Shown piece by piece: positions 1-8,498 of a stretch of 64,000 nucleotides of DNA. Location of the stretch: positions 115,362 through 179,361 of the forward strand of contig PBYQ01000006.1 of the NCBI GenBank assembly GCA_002729695.1, given 5' to 3'. Made by a program: the position numbers and the translations under genes. Below the pieces are notes generated by a model that saw only the letters and a list, made by a program, of their open reading frames with translations, had not been told where the DNA came from and searched no databases. Numbering within the stretch: position 1 is the first letter of the stretch; the number at the start of each line of letters is the position of its first letter. Source of the stretch: Citromicrobium sp. GTDB lineage: Bacteria; Pseudomonadota; Alphaproteobacteria; Sphingomonadales; Sphingomonadaceae.

Positions 1-754
1 TGCCAGGCATCCAGCGAGAGGCGAAGGCAACGCGCTTGGCCGTCTTGCCGACGGCGGTGTGCAGCTTGTCTCCATGCACCGCCTGCCAGGCGGCCTCGCC
101 CACCTCGCTTACCGGCGTAATTTCCAGCCCGGCCGCCATGACCTGTTCCTTGATCGAGGCATTGCTGCGGCCGTTGGGATTGTGCTGGATCAGCGGGGTA
201 TCGATGAAGCTGGGCATGATCGATCGCACATTGATCCCGTATTGGGCCCATTCTGCATCGAGGCTTTCGGTCAGCGCGCGTACGCCGAACTTGGTCGCCG
301 AATAGACGCTCGCGCCCGAGGTTCCGTAAATCCCGGCGGCGCTCGCGGTGTTGAGCAGGCACGACCCCGGGGCAGTCTTCTGCAAATGCGGCAGCGCCGC
401 CTGCGCGCCGAACAGCACGCCTTTCAGGTTGATGTCGAGGCAGCGTTCGATCTCGGCGACGCTGTTCTGGTCGATCGTGCCGCCCAGCGGGATACCCGCG
501 TTATTGGCGACCACGTCGATCCGGCCGCCCGCGGCGGTTGAGAAGGCGTTGAGCGCCTCGTCCCAGGCATCGCGGTCGCGCACGTCGAACATGTGGCCGA
601 AGCTGAAGCCGAGCCCGACCAGGTGCTGGGTTTCGATCATGCCCTTTTCGTCGATATCGCCAATGCCGACGAACCAGCCGCCCTTAGCGAACCGCTCCGC
701 AATCGCGCGTCCGATTCCGGACCCGCCGCCGGTGATGAAGATCGCCTTTTTCAT
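1..754 (-). CDS. SDR-family NAD(P)-dependent oxidoreductase (3' end off window)
   Basis: Short-chain dehydrogenase/reductase, expected to interconvert a hydroxyl and a carbonyl group with NAD(P)(H) in the cytoplasm; the substrate cannot be predicted. Reading the minus strand from the ATG at 752-754 gives 251 codons without a stop before the window edge. The cofactor-binding TGGGSGIG lies at about residues 8-15, NNAG at 84-87, the catalytic Ser near 138 and the catalytic YSATK at 151-155, all in normal SDR order. The C-terminal substrate lid is only partly present. The upstream neighbour on the same strand ends at 833 and is separated by a terminator, so this is probably its own transcription unit. 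Family is certain, function unknown. Confidence 0.9.
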   Translation of the reverse strand, partial: MKKAIFITGGGSGIGRAIAERFAKGGWFVGIGDIDEKGMIETQHLVGLGFSFGHMFDVRDRDAWDEALNAFSTAAGGRIDVVANNAGIPLGGTIDQNSVAEIERCLDINLKGVLFGAQAALPHLQKTAPGSCLLNTASAAGIYGTSGASVYSATKFGVRALTESLDAEWAQYGINVRSIMPSFIDTPLIQHNPNGRSNASIKEQVMAAGLEITPVSEVGEAAWQAVHGDKLHTAVGKTAKRVAFASRWMPG

Positions 755-771
755 ATGTCAGGTCTCGTCCC

Positions 772-809
772 AAAAAGAAGCCGCACCTGCGTAGTGCGGG
801 CGCGGCTTC
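772..809 (-). terminator. Rho-independent terminator of the S9 peptidase gene
   Basis: Read on the minus strand, an 8-bp perfect stem (arms 777-784 and 802-809, GAAGCCGC/GCGGCTTC) is followed directly by five T residues (complement of 772-776). The loop can form a second small helix, CCGCAC with GTGCGG. It lies 24 bp beyond the peptidase stop codon. Confidence 0.8.
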
Positions 810-832
810 GTGTCACCTATTCGGGCGATGGA

Positions 833-2893
833 TCAGTCGACTGCTTGCGCGAGCCCTTGGACGAAATCCTCTCCTTCCACGATTTCGGCCGTCGAGGCTT
901 GCAGCGTGTCCTTGATCGGTTCGGCGCGCCCGCCAAGGCAGGTGGCGAGGAAGTTCTCGGTCACCGCGTTGAACGCGATGTTGTTCTCGGGCCTTGCGAA
1001 GCCGTGACCCTCATCGGGGAAGAGCACGTAGGTCACAGGGATGCCCTTTTCTTTCATCGCCTCGACGATCTGGTCGCTTTCCGCCTGGTTGACGCGCGGA
1101 TCGTTGGCGCCCTGGCCGATCAGCAGCGGGCGGATGATCTCGTCCGCCTTGTAGAGCGGGCTCGCGTCGATCAGCAGCTGCTTGCCTTCGGGCGTGTTGG
1201 GGTTGCCCATCCGCTCGTGGAACTGCGCGACCACCGGGGCCCAGTACGGCGGAATGGTGGAAAGCAGCGTCTCGAGGTTGGACGGCCCGACGATGTCGAC
1301 GCCGCAGGCGAAGGTGTCGGGCGTGTAGGTCAGCCCGACCAGCGTGGCGTAGCCGCCGTAGGACCCACCCATGATCGCCACCTTGTCCGGAATCGCGACG
1401 CCCTCGTCGATCGCCCACTGGGTCGCGTCGATCAGGTCGTCGTGCATGGTCTTGGACCATTGCAGGTTGGACGCGTTGATGAAGTCCTTCCCGAACCCGG
1501 TCGACCCGCGATAATTGACGCTCATCACCGCGTAGCCACGATTGGCGAGCCACTGGTGATAGCCGTTGAAACCATACCCATCGCGCGCCCACGGTCCGCC
1601 GTGGACCAGCAGCACCATCGGTACCGGCTTGTCGGGCACACCGTCCGCATTGCTGTCGCTGCCGGGCGGCAGGGTCAGGTAGGAGGGCAGGGTGAGCCCG
1701 TCGCGGCTCTTCAGCTCGAGCGTGTGCATCGGCTGCAGCGGTGCGCCTTCCAGCTCGGGCCGGGTGACGTACAGCTCGGTCAGCGTATTGGCTTCGCGGT
1801 CGTACAGGAAGCTCTTCGCCGGGCCGACCACCGGGTCGTTGCCGACGATCCACTTGGTATCGTCCTCGGTCCGCGAACCGATCCCGAATTCGCCGGTCAG
1901 ATTGGCCTTCAGGAAGTCGAGCGATGCCTTGATTTCGGGATCGAGTGCGACCCATTCGTTCTTCAGGTAATAGACCGAGTAGGCTTCGACCTCGCCGGTC
2001 TCCTGGTCACGGATCGATCCGCCGATATCGGCCTGGTTGTTCTCCGCGATCACCCGCGTCTCGCCGGTTTCGACATCCATCGCGGTCAGCGCGGCGGTGT
2101 TGCGGCCACGGCTGTCGAGCCAGTAGAGCGTCTTGCCGTCGGTGGTGAAACCCGCCGGATTGGTGGTCAGCGAGTCTTCGAGGCCCGTGCTGCCGAAGGG
2201 CTCTTCCTCGACGGCATTGTCGACCACCTTGAAGAAATCCATCCCGCCTTCGGCATTGGGCCGCAGCGCAAGGCGCACGTCGAGATTGTCGTCCGCGACG
2301 AACCCGGCATAGCTGTTATTCTCGATCAGCTCGGTCAGCTCGCCGGTGTTGAGGTCGAGCATGTAGACGTCGTGATACTGCGGATTGCGGTTGTTGAGGC
2401 CGATCAGGATCTTGTCCTTGATCCGGTCCGAGCCGCCGACGACCATGACGCGGGTGTTCTCGAAATCGGTGAGCGTGGTTTCCACCCCGGTCTCGACGTT
2501 GATGCCGTAGAGCAGGAAGTTCTCGTCGCCGCCCTTGTCCTGAATATACAGCAGGCTCTGGCTGTCGGGCGCCCAGAAATACTGGCGGATCGGGCGCTCG
2601 GTCGCCTTGGTCATCACCTTGGCATTGTCGAGATCGTCCGCCGGGGCCAGCCAGACGTTGAGCACGCCGTTCGACGGTGCGAGCCAGCTGATCCACTTGC
2701 CGTCGGGGCTGATCTGCCCGCCCGCGCGCGTCGGATTGCCGAACAGCGCATCGCGCGGGATCAGGGGAGCGTTTTCGGCAGTGGTGGTCGCGGTCATGCT
2801 GTCATCCGTGGAAGCAAAGGAAGGCACGGCGGCTAGCGTGAGCGCGGCAGTAGCGCAACCGATGGCAAGGGCGAGCTTGTGACGATGGAACAT
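833..2893 (-). CDS. Secreted S9-family (prolyl oligopeptidase/acylaminoacyl peptidase-like) peptidase
   Basis: Serine peptidase of the alpha/beta-hydrolase S9 clan that cleaves short peptides, probably in the periplasm. The 686-residue product starts with a signal peptide (about residues 1-27, ending in an SFA motif). It continues with a beta-propeller region and a C-terminal hydrolase domain. The nucleophile sits in GGSYGGY (Ser511), the acid in GANDPR (Asp598) and the base in DEGHGF (His630), the standard S9 triad. A strong ribosome site (AGGAGGAG) precedes the chosen ATG at 2891-2893. A terminator follows at 772-809. The DNA glycosylase gene ends 91 bp upstream on the same strand, so the two may be separately promoted. 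Length and motif order are ordinary for S9B/S9C secreted enzymes of Sphingomonadales. Confidence 0.93.
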   Translation of the reverse strand: MFHRHKLALAIGCATAALTLAAVPSFASTDDSMTATTTAENAPLIPRDALFGNPTRAGGQISPDGKWISWLAPSNGVLNVWLAPADDLDNAKVMTKATERPIRQYFWAPDSQSLLYIQDKGGDENFLLYGINVETGVETTLTDFENTRVMVVGGSDRIKDKILIGLNNRNPQYHDVYMLDLNTGELTELIENNSYAGFVADDNLDVRLALRPNAEGGMDFFKVVDNAVEEEPFGSTGLEDSLTTNPAGFTTDGKTLYWLDSRGRNTAALTAMDVETGETRVIAENNQADIGGSIRDQETGEVEAYSVYYLKNEWVALDPEIKASLDFLKANLTGEFGIGSRTEDDTKWIVGNDPVVGPAKSFLYDREANTLTELYVTRPELEGAPLQPMHTLELKSRDGLTLPSYLTLPPGSDSNADGVPDKPVPMVLLVHGGPWARDGYGFNGYHQWLANRGYAVMSVNYRGSTGFGKDFINASNLQWSKTMHDDLIDATQWAIDEGVAIPDKVAIMGGSYGGYATLVGLTYTPDTFACGVDIVGPSNLETLLSTIPPYWAPVVAQFHERMGNPNTPEGKQLLIDASPLYKADEIIRPLLIGQGANDPRVNQAESDQIVEAMKEKGIPVTYVLFPDEGHGFARPENNIAFNAVTENFLATCLGGRAEPIKDTLQASTAEIVEGEDFVQGLAQAVD

Positions 2894-2984
2894 GAAACCT
2901 CTCCTCCTGGGTGAACGACTCCCTTAGTAAATTAAACCTGTCACAGAGTAAAGGGACATTGACTATCTCGCTGAGATCAACCCA

Positions 2985-3602
2985 TCACAGCGCAGGATTG
3001 TCGTAGCAGTGCCACGTAAAAATGGCCGTCGCGCCGCGGTGGGGGCGCCAAGGCTCTGCAAGCGCGCGGGTGGCTTTTTCGTCGGGGCGTTCGTCGAGGC
3101 CGAGGATCTTGCCGATGCCGGCCATCACCGCGAGGTCGCCGGCGGGCCAGATGTCGGGCCGTCCTTCGGCGAACAGCAGGTAAATCTCGGCGGACCAGCG
3201 GCCGATGCCCTTGATGCGGGTAAGTTGCGCGATGGCTTCCTCATCGTCTTCGGGCAGGTTCTCGAGGTCCAGCTCGCCCGCGCCCACCAGTTCGCATAGC
3301 GATCGGGCATAGCCCTGCTTCTGGCGGGAGAGGCCGCAAGCACGCAGCGTGTCGAAATCGCGTTCGAGCAAACAGCCCGGACCGAAATCCTCGCCCAGTT
3401 CGCCCTCCAGCTTGCGCCACACGCTCGCGGCGGCGGCGACGCTGACCTGCTGGCCGACGATGGTGCGCAGCAATGTCTTGTACCCGGTCGGGCGGATGCG
3501 CGGTTCGGGGTAGCCCGCGATCTCGAGCGCGCGGGCGATGCCCGGCTCCTGCGCTGCAACCGCGTCGAGGCCCTGCTTTATCTGCTTCGCGCTCAATCCC
3601 AT
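2985..3602 (-). CDS. alkA: DNA-3-methyladenine glycosylase II family protein (HhH-GPD)
   Basis: Base-excision repair glycosylase that removes alkylated purines from DNA. The 205-residue protein has the HhH-GPD core: a helix-hairpin-helix [13 protein letters not shown] (about residues 127-139), then the catalytic aspartate in PAGDLAV (Asp156). It lacks the N-terminal domain of E. coli AlkA and is the short form common in alphaproteobacteria. It runs divergently from the ferredoxin gene, with 108 bp between the start codons. The symbol is by family resemblance; an equivalent name would be mag-like glycosylase. Confidence 0.85.
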   Translation of the reverse strand: MGLSAKQIKQGLDAVAAQEPGIARALEIAGYPEPRIRPTGYKTLLRTIVGQQVSVAAAASVWRKLEGELGEDFGPGCLLERDFDTLRACGLSRQKQGYARSLCELVGAGELDLENLPEDDEEAIAQLTRIKGIGRWSAEIYLLFAEGRPDIWPAGDLAVMAGIGKILGLDERPDEKATRALAEPWRPHRGATAIFTWHCYDNPAL

Positions 3603-3710
3603 CGCAGTTACCCTCTCTCGCCGTCTTGCATTGCCGAAACGCAGCTTTTAGCAGCCTCGTCAACGGCGGGGCGTGGCGCACGATCCCCCGCGGATGGAAA
3701 AGGACGTTCA

Positions 3711-4028
3711 ATGCCCAAGCTTACCGTGGTCGACCGCAGCGGAACCGAACGCATGATCGAGGTCGGGGACGGCCTGACCGTGATGGAGGCCATCCGCGAC
3801 AACGGGTTCGACGAATTGCTGGCGCTGTGCGGTGGCTGTTGCTCGTGTGCGACCTGCCATGTGCATGTCGACCCGGCCTTCGCCGACAAGCTGCCCGCGA
3901 TGAGCGAGGACGAGGACGACTTGCTCGAAAGCAGCGACCACCGCAACGAAACCTCGCGCCTGTCGTGCCAGATCGAGTTCACCGCCGATCTCGACGGCCT
4001 GAAGGTGCAGATCGCACCAGAGGACTGA
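3711..4028 (+). CDS. 2Fe-2S ferredoxin (adrenodoxin/putidaredoxin type)
   Basis: Small soluble electron carrier of 105 residues. Cysteines in [10 protein letters not shown] give the C-x5-C-x2-C pattern, and a fourth ligand lies in LSCQI near residue 87, as in adrenodoxin-type ferredoxins that serve cytochrome P450s or Fe-S assembly. The first motif has an extra, non-ligand cysteine next to the second ligand. No P450 or ferredoxin reductase is adjacent, so the partner is unknown. It precedes cysteine synthase by 75 bp with a small hairpin between, so co-transcription is possible but not shown. Confidence 0.92.
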   Translation: MPKLTVVDRSGTERMIEVGDGLTVMEAIRDNGFDELLALCGGCCSCATCHVHVDPAFADKLPAMSEDEDDLLESSDHRNETSRLSCQIEFTADLDGLKVQIAPED

Positions 4029-4049
4029 GCGGCAAGGCAAGCTTGCGCG

Positions 4050-4066
4050 CGCGATAGTTTATCGCG
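4050..4066 (+). terminator. Small hairpin between ferredoxin and cysteine synthase genes
   Basis: Perfect 7-bp inverted repeat CGCGATA/TATCGCG with a 3-nt loop, 22 bp after the ferredoxin stop. There is only a weak T-rich tail (GTTG), so it may be a weak terminator or merely an RNA-stabilising hairpin. Confidence 0.3.
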
Positions 4067-4103
4067 GTTGCTGCAGGCTGCGGTGACGGTCTAGGTTGCT
4101 CCA

Positions 4104-5114
4104 ATGGCTTCTCCCGCACCGCTTTCGCGTACCCTCGATCTCATTGGCAACACTCCGCTCGTCCGGCTCGCCGGGCCGAGCGAGGCTGCCGGTTGCGACA
4201 TCTACGGGAAGTGCGAATTCACCAATCCGGGCGGATCGGTGAAGGATCGCGCGGCGCTTTGGATCATCCGCGATGCCGAGGCGAAGGGCCTGCTGAAGCC
4301 CGGCGGTACGGTGGTCGAAGGGACGGCGGGCAATACCGGGATCGGGATCGCGCTGGTCGCCAACGCGCTCGGCTACAAGACCGTGATCGTCATGCCCGAC
4401 AACCAGTCGCGCGAGAAGATGGACACGCTGCGCGCATTGGGCGCGGAGCTGGTCACGGTGCCGCCGACCAAGTTCGCCAATCCCTGCCACTTCGTCCACA
4501 CATCGCGTCGCCTTGCGGAAGAGGCCGAAGGGGCGGTCTGGGCCAACCAGTTCGACAATACCGCCAACCGCAAGGCGCATATCGAAAGCACCGCGCCCGA
4601 GCTGTGGGAACAGCTCGAGGGCCGGATCGACGGGTTTACCTGCGCGGCGGGCACGGGCGGTACGATTGCCGGGGTAGGTCTTGGCCTCAAGGCATTCGAC
4701 GAGAACATCCGCATCGCGCTGACCGACCCGCATGGCGCGGCGCTCTATAATTATTACACGCATGGCGAGCTTGAGTCCGAGGGATCATCGGTCGCGGAAG
4801 GGATCGGGCAGGGGCGGATCACCGCCAATCTGGAAGGCGCGCCGATCGACACGCAGTTCCGCATCTCGGACGAGGAAGGCCTGCACTGGGTCGCGCGGCT
4901 TTTGCAGGAGGAAGGGCTGTGCCTCGGCCTGTCGTCGGGCATCAACATTGCGGGTGCCGTCGCGCTGGGCAAACAGCTGGTGGCCGATGGCCGTAAAGAC
5001 GCACGAGTGGCGACGATCCTGTGCGACACCGGCTTTCGCTACCTCTCGACCATTTACGACGCGGCGTGGCTGCGTGCGAAGGGCCTGCCGGTGTTCGAAT
5101 GGCTGACCGATTGA
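4104..5114 (+). CDS. cysK: Cysteine synthase A (O-acetylserine sulfhydrylase)
   Basis: PLP enzyme that makes L-cysteine from O-acetylserine and sulfide. The 336-residue protein has the fold-type II PLP lysine in GGSVKDRA (Lys47), the substrate loop EGTAGNTG and the phosphate-binding GTGGTIAG glycine loop, in the usual order. Its length is slightly above the roughly 310-320 residues of bacterial CysK, which fits the alphaproteobacterial CysK/CBS-like subgroup; a cystathionine beta-synthase role cannot be excluded from sequence alone. It could share a transcript with the upstream ferredoxin. Start chosen at ATG 4104. Confidence 0.9.
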   Translation: MASPAPLSRTLDLIGNTPLVRLAGPSEAAGCDIYGKCEFTNPGGSVKDRAALWIIRDAEAKGLLKPGGTVVEGTAGNTGIGIALVANALGYKTVIVMPDNQSREKMDTLRALGAELVTVPPTKFANPCHFVHTSRRLAEEAEGAVWANQFDNTANRKAHIESTAPELWEQLEGRIDGFTCAAGTGGTIAGVGLGLKAFDENIRIALTDPHGAALYNYYTHGELESEGSSVAEGIGQGRITANLEGAPIDTQFRISDEEGLHWVARLLQEEGLCLGLSSGINIAGAVALGKQLVADGRKDARVATILCDTGFRYLSTIYDAAWLRAKGLPVFEWLTD

Positions 5115-5139
5115 CGGCCACGATCCACGCTTTACCCTT

Positions 5140-5484
5140 ATGCGCATGCCCCTGATCCCCCATACCGACCGAACGGAGACGGATTCGCGCAACCGGGCGT
5201 TGAGCGCGGAGGTGACGCAGCGCCTGCGCACCGGAATAGGCGGGATCCTGGTGGTCGTGATCGCGGTAGGAATTGCGAACGTGATTTTCACGCGTGCCCT
5301 GCAGAACGAGGAGACGACCGTCCCCCAGGCGGCGGCAACCATCGAGCCGAGCGCTACGCCTACCTCAAGCGATCCGCTCAGCGATGCGGGAGTCGTCCCC
5401 GATCTTCCCGCGCAGGCAGACGAAGAGCCGGTCCCCGAAGGTCCCGTGCTTCCCGAAACGGGCGAGGGTGCCCCCATTGAATAA
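5140..5484 (+). CDS. Hypothetical single-pass membrane protein
   Basis: A 114-residue protein I do not recognise. Residues about 31-50 form one hydrophobic helix (GILVVVIAVGIANVIF core) after a charged N-terminus, giving a likely N-in, C-out inner-membrane anchor. The rest is acidic and rich in Pro, Glu and Ala, probably disordered in the periplasm. It lies 25 bp after cysK and overlaps the next gene by 8 bp, which suggests translational coupling and a shared role with that envelope protein. A start at the second Met (codon 3) is also possible. Confidence 0.65.
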   Translation: MRMPLIPHTDRTETDSRNRALSAEVTQRLRTGIGGILVVVIAVGIANVIFTRALQNEETTVPQAAATIEPSATPTSSDPLSDAGVVPDLPAQADEEPVPEGPVLPETGEGAPIE

Positions 5485-6271
5485 GACACTGCTCGCCGCC
5501 GGGCTCGGCGGGCTGCTTGTGATCGGCGCGACGGGCTTCGTGCTGTCGGGCGAGGGTGCTTCGTCGTCGGGCGTACAGATTGTGCCCGATGAACCGCACG
5601 GCGAGCGGTTTGGCCTGTCTTCGTCCCTGCCGATTTATCGTGCGCCGCAGGCCAGCGTTGCTGACGCATTGTCGCAAGGCGCAGGGAGGCCGCACTGGCT
5701 GCGCGCCGCGGTGGAAGCGCACAACAGCCTAGCACCGATCGATGTGGTCGATCCGAACAGCCTTTCGCAGATCGATACGCTGCTGCTTATCCAGCCGCGC
5801 GCGCTGACCCCGGCGGAGTTCGTCGCGCTCGACCAATGGGTGCGCAAGGGTGGGCGGGTCCTGCTGGTCGCCGACCCCATGCTGGTTGGCGAGCCGCCCT
5901 TCGCTCTGGGCGACCCGCGCAATCCCCAGGCCATCGCGGTGACGGGTCCGATAGAGGCGCGCTGGGGGCTCGAACTGCAATCGGGAAAAATTGGGGACGG
6001 TGCGGAACGCTCCGTCAGCCTTGGCGCTCACGACATGCCCGTTTCGCTGGGCGGGACCTTCGCAAAGCGGCCGCCGACGGGCGGTAGTCCTGAGAATTCC
6101 GCGGATTGCGAACTTCGCACCGGGGGGCTGATAGCCACGTGTGCGATCGGTAAGGGGCGTGCCGTGCTCGTTGCAGATGCGACACTTTTCGAGGACCCGG
6201 AGGGCTCGCAGCAGGCACCGGAAATTTTCTGGTCGCTACTAGGAATCCTTGGGGACGAGCCCTCGCGCTAG
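5477..6271 (+). CDS. Envelope protein with a GldG/DUF4350-like domain
   Basis: A 264-residue protein with an N-terminal hydrophobic signal/anchor (about residues 3-24). The soluble domain has the pattern TLLLIQPRALTPAEFVAL followed by a GGRVLLVADP strand and a second VLVADATLFED strand, as in the flavodoxin/GATase1-like fold of GldG or DUF4350 proteins. These often sit beside ABC transporters, but none is seen here. The start is taken as TTG at 5477-5479, with GCGAGG about 9 bp upstream; an in-frame GTG at 5468 lacks spacing for a ribosome site. The 8-bp overlap with the preceding gene implies coupling. Function unknown. Confidence 0.6.
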   Translation: MNKTLLAAGLGGLLVIGATGFVLSGEGASSSGVQIVPDEPHGERFGLSSSLPIYRAPQASVADALSQGAGRPHWLRAAVEAHNSLAPIDVVDPNSLSQIDTLLLIQPRALTPAEFVALDQWVRKGGRVLLVADPMLVGEPPFALGDPRNPQAIAVTGPIEARWGLELQSGKIGDGAERSVSLGAHDMPVSLGGTFAKRPPTGGSPENSADCELRTGGLIATCAIGKGRAVLVADATLFEDPEGSQQAPEIFWSLLGILGDEPSR

Positions 6272-6584
6272 AACTTCCTCCTAGAAAAATCAGATACTTA
6301 CTCGAACATGACTGTTCGGGCTGTGTGTCGTTTGGCGCGCGTTAACCAGATAATTTAAGCTTGTCAGGCACGTAAAACTGCCGCAAATTCGATTTACAGC
6401 GACGATCTCCACAGAGATTCCTAACTTTCCCCTTTAATCCCCAATCGTCCCGAGATAAGACAAGTCTCGTAACGGACAGGAATCGACTCGCGCGTGGGAT
6501 GCCACGCGAACCGAGGCGCATGCGCGCCTCGGCACGGGAGAGCTCTGTCCATGGGGTGAAGCGCTCACAGGGGAAGAGCGGCAC
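6272..6584 (+). promoter_or_regulatory. Leader/promoter region of the dcw cluster
   Basis: This 313-bp gene-free region is the only place for the main promoter of the cluster. It is AT-rich at first, with TTGTCA at 6361-6366 and CAAATT 17 bp later as a tentative promoter, and a CtrA-like half site GTTAACCAG at 6341-6349. C-runs recur at 6429-6432, 6439-6442 and 6449-6451, so the minus strand shows GGGG/GGGG/GGGA about every 10 bp, resembling the TGGGN repeats bound by MraZ. Two strong hairpins follow: 6491-6508 (7-bp stem CGCGTGG/CCACGCG) and 6511-6532 (9-bp stem CCGAGGCGC/GCGCCTCGG). They end 52 bp before the mraZ start. Promoter and operator calls are tentative; the hairpins are directly visible. 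Confidence 0.5.
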
Positions 6585-7082
6585 GTGTCGGAAGTGTTTC
6601 AGGGATTTAGCGGGCAGGCCTTTTCGCTTCGCAGCGAAAAGGGTCGGTTCACGCTGCCTCCCGCATTCCGCAACGCGGTCAAGCTCTCCACCGTCGACCG
6701 CAAGCTGTGCCTGACCAAGCATGACAAGTGGGATTGCCTGGTCGGTTTCGGCATGAACCGGGTCGAAGATTTCGAGACGATCCTCGATCGCGAAGAGGAA
6801 GCGGCCTACAAGTTCGGGCGCGATTTCGACCGCGATACCCGCGCGATGCAGCTTCACAGCTTCGAAACTATGCCGTTCGACGACAGCGGTCGCTTCATCA
6901 TGCCCGATTTCGTGAAGGATCTGGGCAAGATCGAGGACGCCTTGTTCTTCCAGGGTGCGGGGAAGTTCTTCACCGTCTGGAACCCCGCGAAGCTCTACGA
7001 AATGGGCCCCGAAATGGCGATGCCCAAGGCCGCCTGTCGCGCGCTGGAGAAAGAGGCGCTGGCGAAGGGGAAGAAGAAGTGA
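6585..7082 (+). CDS. mraZ: Transcriptional regulator/division protein MraZ
   Basis: First gene of the dcw cluster. MraZ is an AbrB-fold DNA-binding protein that represses its own cluster in E. coli. The 165-residue protein contains two SpoVT/AbrB-like repeats, one starting [17 protein letters not shown] and one with [15 protein letters not shown], the latter holding the DxxGRxxxP signature in a slightly altered form. The start is GTG at 6585, supported by AGGGGAAGA about 8 bp upstream. The stop codon overlaps the rsmH start in GTGA. A possible operator lies upstream at about 6429-6451. Confidence 0.92.
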   Translation: MSEVFQGFSGQAFSLRSEKGRFTLPPAFRNAVKLSTVDRKLCLTKHDKWDCLVGFGMNRVEDFETILDREEEAAYKFGRDFDRDTRAMQLHSFETMPFDDSGRFIMPDFVKDLGKIEDALFFQGAGKFFTVWNPAKLYEMGPEMAMPKAACRALEKEALAKGKKK

Positions 7083-8038
7083 GCGCTTCGGCCCAATCCC
7101 CGCACGTCCCCGTCCTGCTCGACGAAGTGATCGCGGCACTCAAGCCTGCGCCGGGCGAACTGATCGTCGACGGCACCTTCGGCGCAGGTGGCTACACCCG
7201 CGCGCTCCTGGGCGCGGGCGCGACCGTCCATGCCTTCGATCGCGATCCGACCGCGATCGAAGCCGCGCAGGACTGGTCCGAATTGGCCGAAAGTCCGCCG
7301 CGCCTGATCTTCCATCGCCGCCCGTTTGCAGAAATGGCGGATGCGCTGGGCGAGCAGGGCGTCGCGCAGGTCGATGGCGTGGTGCTCGATATCGGGGTGT
7401 CGTCGATGCAGCTCGACCAGGCGGAGCGCGGGTTTTCCTTCGCTGCGGACGGGCCGCTCGACATGCGGATGGACCCCGACCTGCCCAGCGCTGCGGATTT
7501 CCTCAACAGCGCAGACGAGGGCGAAATCGCCGATGTGATCTACGAATATGGCGAGGAAAGGCAGTCACGCCGCATCGCGCGTGCGATCGTCGCTGCGCGT
7601 CCGCTCGAAACCACGGGCCAGCTTGCCCGCCTCGTTCGCAAGGCGACCGGGCACAAGCCGCATGACAAGAAAGACCCCGCGACGCGCACCTTCCAGGCGA
7701 TCCGCATCCACGTGAACGGAGAACTGGATCAGCTGCGCCGCGCGCTCGTCGCCGCCGAGCAGCTGCTCGCGCCCGGCGGACGGCTGGTCGTCGTGTCGTT
7801 TCATTCTCTCGAAGATCGTATCGTGAAGCGCTTCCTCCGGAACGCTTCCGGTCAGGTCGGCGGCGGCTCCCGCCATCTTCCCCTTAAGGAGGTGCCGCCG
7901 ACCACGTTCGACAAACCGTCCCGCGCCGTGCGCGCGGGCGAGGCGGAGCTGCTGCGCAACCCCCGCGCGCGCTCCGCAATCCTACGCGCAGCCACCCGGA
8001 CGCAACAGCCGGCAAGAGAGGAATGGATCGATGGTTAG
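7079..8038 (+). CDS. rsmH: 16S rRNA (cytosine1402-N4)-methyltransferase
   Basis: SAM-dependent enzyme that methylates N4 of C1402 in 16S rRNA (formerly MraW). The 319-residue protein opens with [13 protein letters not shown] and the SAM site [28 protein letters not shown] lies near residue 240, and the C-terminal [14 protein letters not shown] is typical. The GTG start at 7079 overlaps the mraZ TGA by 4 bp, so translation is probably coupled; AGGGGAAG in the end of mraZ serves as ribosome site. The gene end overlaps ftsL by 8 bp. Confidence 0.95.
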   Translation: MSASAQSPHVPVLLDEVIAALKPAPGELIVDGTFGAGGYTRALLGAGATVHAFDRDPTAIEAAQDWSELAESPPRLIFHRRPFAEMADALGEQGVAQVDGVVLDIGVSSMQLDQAERGFSFAADGPLDMRMDPDLPSAADFLNSADEGEIADVIYEYGEERQSRRIARAIVAARPLETTGQLARLVRKATGHKPHDKKDPATRTFQAIRIHVNGELDQLRRALVAAEQLLAPGGRLVVVSFHSLEDRIVKRFLRNASGQVGGGSRHLPLKEVPPTTFDKPSRAVRAGEAELLRNPRARSAILRAATRTQQPAREEWIDG

Positions 8039-8498
8039 GGGCAGTCGCCTAAGGCAGATCGGCTGGGCAATCTGCATCGGTGTGGTGTTCGCCGGTTTCA
8101 TGCTGCTGACCTTCCGGGTCAACGCGGTGAAGAGCGAAGTCGTGCGCGCCGAGCGCGAGATCGTCGTGCTCGAACGCGAGAAGCTGGCGATGGAAACCGA
8201 ATTCGAAACGCGCGCCAACCAGCAGCAGCTGGCCGACTGGAACGCGATCGAGTTCGGCTACGCCTCGCCGCGTGCGGACCAGTTCCTCGAAACCGAGCGC
8301 CAGCTGGCGAGCTTCAGCGCACCCCGTGCGGCGGATTCTCCCCCGCCGATCCGCTTCGCGCGCGAAATGGAAGCGAGCGATTATCCAGCGCTGGTTTCGC
8401 CGCTGGCAGAGCATGACAAGCCCGGCGATGGCGAACCCGACAAGGTTGCCGCGCCGGCTCAGGGTGAGGCGCGTATCGCGTTGGCGAGCTTCGACTAA
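8031..8498 (+). CDS. ftsL: Cell division protein FtsL
   Basis: Small bitopic divisome protein. The 155-residue product has a short basic cytoplasmic tail, one membrane helix (about residues 11-28) and a heptad-rich coiled coil (about 34-65), then a Pro/Asp-rich tail that is longer than the E. coli form (121 residues). In other bacteria FtsL pairs with FtsB and FtsQ and helps activate FtsWI. Identity rests mainly on topology and its place between rsmH and ftsI; FtsL sequences diverge strongly. Confidence 0.85.
   Translation: MVRGSRLRQIGWAICIGVVFAGFMLLTFRVNAVKSEVVRAEREIVVLEREKLAMETEFETRANQQQLADWNAIEFGYASPRADQFLETERQLASFSAPRAADSPPPIRFAREMEASDYPALVSPLAEHDKPGDGEPDKVAAPAQGEARIALASFD

Noticed and set aside
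593..2836. A 747-residue plus-strand open frame opposite the S9 peptidase
   Set aside because: It lies wholly antisense to a gene with signal peptide, triad, ribosome site and terminator; high G+C makes long antisense frames common. The sequence has no domain pattern.
6341..6358. CtrA site before mraZ
   Set aside because: TTAA at 6342 and TTAA at 6355 have a 9-bp gap instead of 7, so only a half site is supported.
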